Part shown: positions 58,545-64,000 of the stretch, piece by piece
Layout of the letters: each line of letters begins with the position of its first letter
How positions within the stretch are numbered: position 1 is the first letter of the stretch
Source: Hydrogenophilus thermoluteolus
GTDB lineage: Bacteria > Pseudomonadota > Gammaproteobacteria > Burkholderiales > Rhodocyclaceae
Assembly (NCBI RefSeq): GCF_003574215.1
Contig: NZ_AP018558.1
Coordinates: forward strand, 530,001 to 594,000
Direction of reading: 5' to 3'
DNA length: 64,000 bases
Program-made: the position numbers and the translations under genes
The notes under the pieces: model-generated
Databases searched by the model: none
What the model was told of the DNA's origin: nothing
The model's input: only the letters and a program-made list of their open reading frames with translations

Positions 58545-59525
58545 TCATTCTCGTTGCGTTTGCCCCTTGCGGGATTCCCCGCAAGGGGCTTTTTCGTGGA
58601 GCGCACGGTGGCGGACCAGTACCCGTGCCGATGGGATGAACCGGGCGGCCAAGCGTTCGACGAGGTAAACCGAGCGGTGTTGTCCCCCGGTGCACCCGAT
58701 CGCGACGGTGAGATAGCTGCGCTGTTCTGCGGTGTAATGGGGAAGCCAGCGGGTGATGAAATCCGCAATATCCGCTTCCATCCGGGTGACCAAAGGCTGC
58801 GCGGCAAGAAACGCCTGAACCGGTGCATCGCACCCCGTGAGCGGGCGCAGTGTCGGATCGTAATAGGGGTTGGGGAGACAGCGGGCGTCGAAGAGCAGAT
58901 CGGCGTCGAGCGGCACGCCTTGTTTGAACGCGAACGATTCGAAGGTAAGGGTGATCGGCGCGCGCGGGGCGCCGTCGGGGAGTAGCCATTCCCGCAGATA
59001 TCGGCGCAACTGTTGCGCGGAGAGGTGACTGGTGTCGAGGCGTTGGGCGGCTTGCGCGATGGGTTCCAGACGATGCCGTTCGCGTGCGATCGCTTCTTCG
59101 ACGGTCATCGTGCCCGTGGCGAGCGGATGGGCACGGCGGGTTTCCGAAAAGCGGGCAAGCAACACGTCGTCGCGTGCGTCGAGAAAGAGCGCGTCTGGGG
59201 CGATACCGGTGCGCTGCGTCAGTTCGGCGAGCGCTTCGGGGAGCGCGTCGAGGTTGCCGCTCCGGATGTCGACCGCGACTGCGATCCCTTCCCGCCGCTC
59301 CGCCGAAGGGGTAGCGAGCGCGTGGTGGAGGATGTGGGTCACCACCGGAACGAGGAACGGAACCGGCAAGTTGTCGAGCGCGATGAAACCGCTGTCTTCC
59401 AGCGCGCGCAGCGCCACCGTCTTGCCGGCACCGGAGACGCCGCTCACGACGACGATACGCGGTGGCCGCGGCGCCGTGGTCGCGGCTAAGCCGTTTGCTG
59501 AAACATTCACTGCGGTTCGCGCCAT
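58545..59525 (-). CDS. rapZ: RNase adaptor protein RapZ
   Basis: 326 residues. Walker A GVSGAGKT (29-36), ALDNLPV, DARCLPNPYYDPTLRPLTG and CTGGQHRSVYLVE are conserved. RapZ guides RNase E to GlmZ-type RNAs in enterics; the partner RNA here is unknown. The usual C-terminus (RHRALH) is extended by about 15 residues read through the amtB terminator. The start overlaps the thioredoxin-like gene by 19 nt. It is not near ptsN, hprK or rpoN, its common neighbours. Confidence 0.93.
   Translation of the reverse strand: MARTAVNVSANGLAATTAPRPPRIVVVSGVSGAGKTVALRALEDSGFIALDNLPVPFLVPVVTHILHHALATPSAERREGIAVAVDIRSGNLDALPEALAELTQRTGIAPDALFLDARDDVLLARFSETRRAHPLATGTMTVEEAIARERHRLEPIAQAAQRLDTSHLSAQQLRRYLREWLLPDGAPRAPITLTFESFAFKQGVPLDADLLFDARCLPNPYYDPTLRPLTGCDAPVQAFLAAQPLVTRMEADIADFITRWLPHYTAEQRSYLTVAIGCTGGQHRSVYLVERLAARFIPSARVLVRHRALHEKAPCGESRKGQTQRE
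58562..58594 (+). terminator. Rho-independent terminator of the amtB operon
   Basis: 12-bp perfect stem GCCCCTTGCGGG/CCCGCAAGGGGC, loop ATTC, then TTTTT. It lies inside the 3' end of the convergent rapZ reading frame, which therefore encodes part of the hairpin. Confidence 0.92.
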
Positions 59526-60067
59526 TTGATCGAGCAGCCGATCGATGGGGTCTGGTCACGCGGCCCTTGACCGGTCTGGGCGATCTGGACCATCGCTTCG
59601 AAGAGTTCGCGGCGCGCATCGGGTGGTGCGGGTTGCCGCCCCGAGGCGTCGAGTCGTCCGCGGTATTGCAGTTCGAGGTCTTTGTTGAAGCCGAAAAAGT
59701 CCGGGGTGCAGACCGCGCCGTAGGATTTTGCCACTTCCTGCGTTTCGTCCCAGAGATAGGGAAACGGGAAATTCTTTTCCCGGGCGATGCGTTGCATGTT
59801 TTCGAACGAGTCCTCCGGGTAGTCGGCCGGGTCGTTGCTCATGATCGCCACCGAACCGATGCCGTAGGCCTGGAGCTCGCGTGCGTCTCGGATGATCCGG
59901 TCGAGCACCGCTTTGACGTAGGGACAGTGGTTGCAGATAAACATCACGAGCAGACCGTTTTCGCCGCGCACGTCGGCCAGCGTGTAGCGTTTGCCGTCGA
60001 CGCCGATGAGGTCGAAATCGACCGCTTTCCAGCCAAAATCACAGACGGGGGTGTTGAGCGCGACCAT
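59507..60067 (-). CDS. Thioredoxin-fold redox protein (peroxiredoxin-like)
   Basis: 186 residues without signal peptide. The motif FICNHCPYVKAV gives a Cys45-x-x-Cys48 pair; SVAIMSNDPADYPEDS and YLWDETQEVAKSYGAVCTPDFF fit the PRX_like1/AhpC-TSA group, which also carries a cis-proline (CTPDF). It probably reduces peroxides or disulfides in the cytoplasm. AAGGAGAG site upstream. It follows the histidine kinase gene after 47 nt and may share its transcript. Confidence 0.88.
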   Translation of the reverse strand: MVALNTPVCDFGWKAVDFDLIGVDGKRYTLADVRGENGLLVMFICNHCPYVKAVLDRIIRDARELQAYGIGSVAIMSNDPADYPEDSFENMQRIAREKNFPFPYLWDETQEVAKSYGAVCTPDFFGFNKDLELQYRGRLDASGRQPAPPDARRELFEAMVQIAQTGQGPRDQTPSIGCSIKWREPQ

Positions 60068-60114
60068 TGCTCTCTCCTTGGGTGGGGGATGGGATACTGT
60101 GATGTCGCCAGATT

Positions 60115-61530
60115 TTATTGTAGCGAACCGCAAGGAAAAGTGACGCGTACCCGGGTGCCGCGCCCGAAGGGTGGCTCGGTGATCGTGATCGTGGCTTGGT
60201 GCTGTTCGGCGATTTCGCGTGCGATCGCAAGGCCCAAGCCAGAACCCTCGCCCAATCGCTCCGAATCCAGAAGCCGGACGAAAGGTTCGAAGACGCGCGC
60301 GCGCGCCTCCGGTGGGATGCCCGGGCCGGTGTCGTCGACGGCGACGTGGATCGTTGCGCCCTCCTGCCAGACGCGGATCGTCACGTCGCCGCCGGGTGGC
60401 GTATAGGTGATCGCGTTGTCGATCACGTTCTTGAAGAGCTCCCCGAGCATGAGCGCATTGGCGTCGATGGTGCACGGGGTCTGTCCTTCTTCCAGCGCCA
60501 ATGCGATCCGTTTGCGGTGCGCTTTCGGGTAGAGATCGGCAACGACCTCACGCAGCAACGCCACCAAGTCGGTGGGCTGGAAGCGGTGGACCTGTTCCGA
60601 GCTCGATTCGGTGCGGGCAAGCGTCAGCAATTGGTTGATGAGGGGGGCGGTGCGCTCCGCAGCGGCGATGATCTTTTCGAGGTCGGCACGCAGCTCTTCC
60701 GGGGTTTCGGCTTCCCGGGCGAGTTCGGCTTGCATTTTGAGCCCCGTGATCGGGGTCCGCATTTGGTGCGCCGCATCGGCAATGAAGCGGCGTTGCGCCG
60801 CCAAGTTTTCCTCGAGGCGCGCCATCAGGCGGTTGAACGCTTCGATGAGCGGGCGAATCTCTTCGGGTACCCGCTCCAGGTCGATCGGCGAAAGGTCCGT
60901 TGGGCGACGTCGGGTCAGGTGTGCCTGCAGGCGCCTGAGCGGTGCGAGTCCTTTGGTGAGGCCGAACCACACCAGCACGACGGCGATCGGGATCACGATG
61001 AATTGCGGCATCATCACGCCGGTGATCACCTCGGTGACGAGCGCCTGGCGCTGTTTTACCGTTTCCGCGACCTGTACCGCGACGAGTGTCTGCCCGCCGT
61101 CGTGGTGTTTGCGTTCTACCAAGGTGGCCAGCCGCAACGGTTCGCCGTGGTAGTCGATGTCTTGGAAGCGCACGTCGATGTCGGCCAGCCACGAGGGGGT
61201 AGGCAGTTGCGCGTTGCCCGCAAGGCGGGCTTCCGGGGTACGGACTTCGTAGTAGAGCGTGGCGTTGGTGCCCGCATGCAAGATCCATTGCGCCGGTGCT
61301 GGCAAGGTGAAACTGGGTTTTCCGTCGGCAAAGAGGACGAAACGCATCAAGAAACGGGCGCGTTCGGCAAGGGCCTGATCGTACGGCCGGTGGGCGATCT
61401 CCGTGGCGATCTGATAGGTGATGAAGATGGTGATCGGCCACAAGAGGAGCAGCGTCGCGAGCATCCAGTCGAGAATCTCACCGAAGAGCGAGTTGGGTTC
61501 GGCGCGTCGTTTAGGAATCAGAAACGGCAT
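60115..61530 (-). CDS. Sensor histidine kinase, TctE/QseC-like
   Basis: 471 residues. Two membrane helices (about 25-40 and 175-190) enclose a 2CSK_N-type periplasmic domain; a HAMP region and HisKA with His255 (DAAHQMRTPITG) follow, then HATPase with NVIDNAITYTPPGG, DDTGPGIPPEAR and GSGLGLAIAREI. Substrate-sensing kinases of this group often regulate tricarboxylate or quorum functions; the signal here is unknown. Overlaps its regulator gene by 20 nt. Confidence 0.88.
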   Translation of the reverse strand: MPFLIPKRRAEPNSLFGEILDWMLATLLLLWPITIFITYQIATEIAHRPYDQALAERARFLMRFVLFADGKPSFTLPAPAQWILHAGTNATLYYEVRTPEARLAGNAQLPTPSWLADIDVRFQDIDYHGEPLRLATLVERKHHDGGQTLVAVQVAETVKQRQALVTEVITGVMMPQFIVIPIAVVLVWFGLTKGLAPLRRLQAHLTRRRPTDLSPIDLERVPEEIRPLIEAFNRLMARLEENLAAQRRFIADAAHQMRTPITGLKMQAELAREAETPEELRADLEKIIAAAERTAPLINQLLTLARTESSSEQVHRFQPTDLVALLREVVADLYPKAHRKRIALALEEGQTPCTIDANALMLGELFKNVIDNAITYTPPGGDVTIRVWQEGATIHVAVDDTGPGIPPEARARVFEPFVRLLDSERLGEGSGLGLAIAREIAEQHQATITITEPPFGRGTRVRVTFPCGSLQ

Positions 61531-62191
61531 GGTCGCTGTCGAGACAATAGCCAACGCCGCGTACGGTCCGGATCACCGCACCGCTGCCGTCGATCTTTTT
61601 GCGCAACCGATGGAGGTAGACTTCGATCGCGTTGGTCGAGACCTCTTCGTGCCAGCCGCAGAGGTGCTCCAGGAGCTGCTCTTTGCTAACCAACCGCCCG
61701 GGACGCAACAGGAGGTATTCCAGAATCGCCAGCTCTCGTGCCGAGAGTTCGAGCGGTTCGTCGTCGAGATAGGCGCGGCGGGCGCCGGTGTCGAACGTGA
61801 GCCGCCCCACTTTGACTCGGGTGGGTGCCGCGGCGCCGCGGCGCGTGAGCGCACGCACGCGCGCTTCGAGTTCGCGCAGGTCGAACGGTTTCGTGAGGTA
61901 GTCGTCGGCGCCCGCGTCGAGCCCGCGTACGCGGTCTTCGATGCCGTCTTGGGCGGTCAGGATGAGGACCGGGGTGGTGTTTTGCCGCGCGCGCAACCGT
62001 TTGAGGACCTCGATTCCGGGTAATTTCGGCAATCCGAGGTCGAGGATCACGCAATCGAATTCGGTCGCGGCCAGGGCAGCGTCGGCAGCGGAGCCGTCGG
62101 CGACGAGGTCGATGGCGTATCCCGCGCGTTTGAGTGCCCGCGCCAACCCTTCGGCGATCACCGGGTCGTCTTCGACGATCAAAATGCGCAT
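61511..62191 (-). CDS. OmpR-family response regulator
   Basis: 226 residues. Receiver with Asp8, Asp9 and phosphoacceptor Asp51 (VILDLGLPKLPG), Lys in LTKPFDLREL, and a C-terminal winged helix (LSARELAILEYLL, VSTNAIEVYLHRLRKKI). Cognate of the downstream kinase. Begins 70 nt from divergent hemA, so it might share control of that region. The start MRILIVEDDP is preferred over an open extension of 32 codons. Confidence 0.92.
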   Translation of the reverse strand: MRILIVEDDPVIAEGLARALKRAGYAIDLVADGSAADAALAATEFDCVILDLGLPKLPGIEVLKRLRARQNTTPVLILTAQDGIEDRVRGLDAGADDYLTKPFDLRELEARVRALTRRGAAAPTRVKVGRLTFDTGARRAYLDDEPLELSARELAILEYLLLRPGRLVSKEQLLEHLCGWHEEVSTNAIEVYLHRLRKKIDGSGAVIRTVRGVGYCLDSDHAVSDS

Positions 62192-62248
62192 GAACCGATT
62201 GTAATGGGGTTGTCGGGTTCGAACAACGGGAGCCGCTTGGCGATTCGC

Positions 62249-62254
62249 TATAAT
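62249..62254 (+). promoter_or_regulatory. -10 box of a probable leaderless hemA transcript
   Basis: TATAAT lies 7 nt before the hemA ATG (62262), so transcription would start at or within two bases of the start codon. The first upstream ATG (62253) lies inside the box and cannot be transcribed from it. No clear -35 is seen. Confidence 0.5.
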
Positions 62255-62261
62255 GCGCCCC

Positions 62262-63521
62262 ATGCCCTTTTTCGCGATTGGCCTCAACCACCACTCTGCG
62301 CCGGTGCCGGTGCGTGAACAACTTGCGGTTGCTCCGTCCGAGCTACCCGAGCTTTTGCGCGCGCTCGTCGCTGCGGGGATCGGCGTTCACGAAGCGGCGC
62401 TCTTGTCGACGTGCAACCGAACCGAATGTTACGTCGCGGCGAGCGACCCGCACGCGGTCTTCGCGTGGCTCTGTGCCCACCGCCACGCCGATCTGGCGCA
62501 GGTCACACCCCACCTCTTCATTCATCGGGATAGCGAAGGGGTGCGACACCTCTTTCGTGTCGCTTCGGGCCTCGATTCGATGGTCCTGGGCGAGACCCAG
62601 ATCGTCGGGCAATTCAAAGAGGCGCTGCGTCTTGCGAAAGCGGCGGGGACGCTCGGCAAGCACGTCCAGACCGTGATGCAGATGGCGCTTTCGGTCGCGA
62701 AAGAGGTGCGCAGCCAAACCGCGATCGGTGCCAACGTCGTCTCGATGGCCGCCGCCGCTGTTCGCCTTTCCCAACGGGTTTTCGGGCCGGTGGCGGAGCA
62801 GCGGGTGCTCTTCGTCGGTGCAGGGGAGATGATCGAAACGTGCGTCGCCCATTTCGCCGCAGGGCAGCCGCAGCGGATCGCGATCGTGAACCGGACGGTG
62901 GCGCGGGCCGAGCAACTGGCTGCTCGTTTTGCCGCCGAGGCGCATCCGCTCGATCGGTTGCCCGAACTGTTGCCGGAGTTCGATACGGTCGTCGCCAGTA
63001 CCGCCAGCCCGTTGCCGTTGATCGGGTTGGGGATGGTCGAGCGGGCGCTCAAGCAGCGGCGCCACCGTCCATTCGTGATGGTCGACCTTGCCGTGCCGCG
63101 CGACATCGAGCCGGAAGTGGGCGCGCTGCAGGACGTCTTCCTCTACGCGGTCGACGATCTGGCGCAAATCGTGCAGGAGGGACGGGAAAGCCGCGCGCAG
63201 GCGGTTCGGGACGCCGAAGCGATCATCGACGCCCGCCTGGCCGAGTTTGCCCAGTGGGTGAGCGCGCAAGAGATGGTGCCGCTCATTCGCCAGTTGCGCA
63301 CCCACGCAGAGACGATCGCCACCGCAGAACGCGAGCGGGCATTGGCGAAATTGCGGGCGGGCGGGGATCCGGAAGCGGTGATCGCGGCGCTCACCCACGC
63401 GCTGACGAACAAATGGTTGCATGCGCCAACCACCTTTTTTCGTCAAGCCCCGCCGGAAGCACGTCAGGCGTTGAGCCGCTGGGCGCCACAACTCTTTGGT
63501 TGGGAGAAGACGCAACGATGA
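62262..63521 (+). CDS. hemA: Glutamyl-tRNA reductase
   Basis: 419 residues. Nucleophile Cys51 in LLSTCNRTECY, the tRNA/NADPH motifs SGLDSMVLGETQIVGQFK and VLFVGAGEMIETCVAHF, and a C-terminal dimerisation helix. It reduces glutamyl-tRNA to glutamate-1-semialdehyde, the first step of heme synthesis. It couples by ATGA overlap to prfA, the conserved hemA-prfA order. ATG 62262 is chosen over 62253 because the latter lies within the -10 box. Confidence 0.95.
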   Translation: MPFFAIGLNHHSAPVPVREQLAVAPSELPELLRALVAAGIGVHEAALLSTCNRTECYVAASDPHAVFAWLCAHRHADLAQVTPHLFIHRDSEGVRHLFRVASGLDSMVLGETQIVGQFKEALRLAKAAGTLGKHVQTVMQMALSVAKEVRSQTAIGANVVSMAAAAVRLSQRVFGPVAEQRVLFVGAGEMIETCVAHFAAGQPQRIAIVNRTVARAEQLAARFAAEAHPLDRLPELLPEFDTVVASTASPLPLIGLGMVERALKQRRHRPFVMVDLAVPRDIEPEVGALQDVFLYAVDDLAQIVQEGRESRAQAVRDAEAIIDARLAEFAQWVSAQEMVPLIRQLRTHAETIATAERERALAKLRAGGDPEAVIAALTHALTNKWLHAPTTFFRQAPPEARQALSRWAPQLFGWEKTQR

Positions 63522-64000
63522 AGGCGTCGTGGATCGAACGCTTCCAACGCATAGCTGATGCGCTCGACGAGCTCGACCGGGCGTTGAGCGATCCGGAAAC
63601 CGCGGCCAATCCCGAGCGGCTCCGCGCGCTCATGCAACAGCGGGCGCAGTTGGCGGAACCGGTGGCGTTGTGGCAACGCTACCAGGCGCTTCGTGATGAG
63701 ATCGCCACGACGGAAAAGTTGGCCGCAAGCGGCGACGACCCGGAGCTTGCCGCGCTGGCGCGAGAAGAGTTGGCCGCGCTCAACGCGGAGCGCGAACGGC
63801 TCGAAGCGCAGCTAGCCGAAGCGTTGGTGCCCGTGGATCCCCTCGATGCGCGCGACGTCTACCTCGAGATTCGCGCGGGAACAGGGGGTGAGGAGGCCGC
63901 ACTCTTTGCTGCCGATCTTTTCCGAATGTACGCCCGCTACGCGGAAGCGCAAGGCTGGCAGGTCGAGATCGTCTCGGCGAGCGAATCGGATCTGGGGGGA
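63518..64000 (+). CDS. prfA: Peptide chain release factor 1 (3' end outside window)
   Basis: 161 codons visible. Coiled N-terminal helical domain, then DARDVYLEIRAGTGGEEAAL, LFRMYARYAEAQGW and VEIVSASESDLGG, standard for class I release factors; the GGQ loop and the PxT codon-reading motif are beyond the window. RF1 rather than RF2 from the start position behind hemA and lack of the RF2 frameshift site. Confidence 0.95.
   Translation, partial: MKASWIERFQRIADALDELDRALSDPETAANPERLRALMQQRAQLAEPVALWQRYQALRDEIATTEKLAASGDDPELAALAREELAALNAERERLEAQLAEALVPVDPLDARDVYLEIRAGTGGEEAALFAADLFRMYARYAEAQGWQVEIVSASESDLGG

Overview
The window looks like a chromosomal segment of a G+C-rich betaproteobacterium. 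The evidence is the ihfA-merR start, a pilS with a PP0621-type small gene before it, a zapD-coaE pair, a fused birA-coaX gene and a Nudix/ThiE-like fusion. A Hydrogenophilaceae-like host would fit, but the genus is a guess from gene content. Most genes are densely packed, with 1-4 nt start/stop overlaps inside operons and short antiparallel overlaps between convergent genes.

Layout. 1-676: ihfA (5' end missing) and merR. 677-8400: a visibly A+T-richer insert carrying tonB-exbB-exbD, a Fiu/FhuE-like siderophore receptor, a PiuC-type Fe(II)/2-oxoglutarate dioxygenase and an FMN alpha-hydroxyacid oxidase. It lies behind a promoter overlapped by a good Fur box and is followed by IS21 debris. 8371-8539: tRNA-Pro(GGG) with promoter and terminator. 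8559-13281: a two-gene RND efflux operon and a small DUF2892 membrane protein. 13292-23570: an IS5-family element, a decapitated gene, then a type III-like restriction-modification operon with an embedded Fic gene and a 36-codon ORF (mod-fic-orf36-res), closed by a broken IS3 element. 23694-25737: an orphan ATPase/PD-(D/E)XK protein and a PilZ protein.

25805-32063 (minus): yebC-ruvC-moxR-DUF58-tgpA-class II aldolase. 32145-39925: a SNF2 helicase, a broken HEPN plus intact MNT pair, a sigma54-driven pilA followed by a PglL/TfpO-type pilin oligosaccharyltransferase, a Gx-family membrane protein, and an intact MntA-HepT toxin-antitoxin pair. 39902-45180: pilR (minus) and pilS (plus), separated by a 3-hydroxyacid dehydrogenase, an aminotransferase and a PP0621-like gene. 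45143-48622: mltA, a 26-residue membrane peptide, a DUF815 ATPase and the Nudix/ThiE-like fusion.

48616-54072 (minus): birA-coaX, trpB-like, SPOR, coaE, zapD. 54116-55973: a glutamine amidotransferase and an EAL phosphodiesterase. 55995-58594: a nitrogen-control operon (two NtrC-like sites, a sigma54 promoter, torF porin, glnK, amtB, terminator). 58545-62191 (minus): a two-component pair, a thioredoxin-like protein and rapZ. 62249-64000: hemA and the start of prfA.

Regulatory logic readable from sequence: iron limitation (Fur) for the TonB island; PilS/PilR plus sigma54 for pilin, with all three genes in this window; NtrC plus sigma54 for ammonium uptake together with an outer-membrane porin. 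The strongest candidates for something not well described are the mod-fic-orf36-res operon, the receptor/PiuC/flavin-oxidase iron island, and the nitrogen-controlled porin-glnK-amtB unit.
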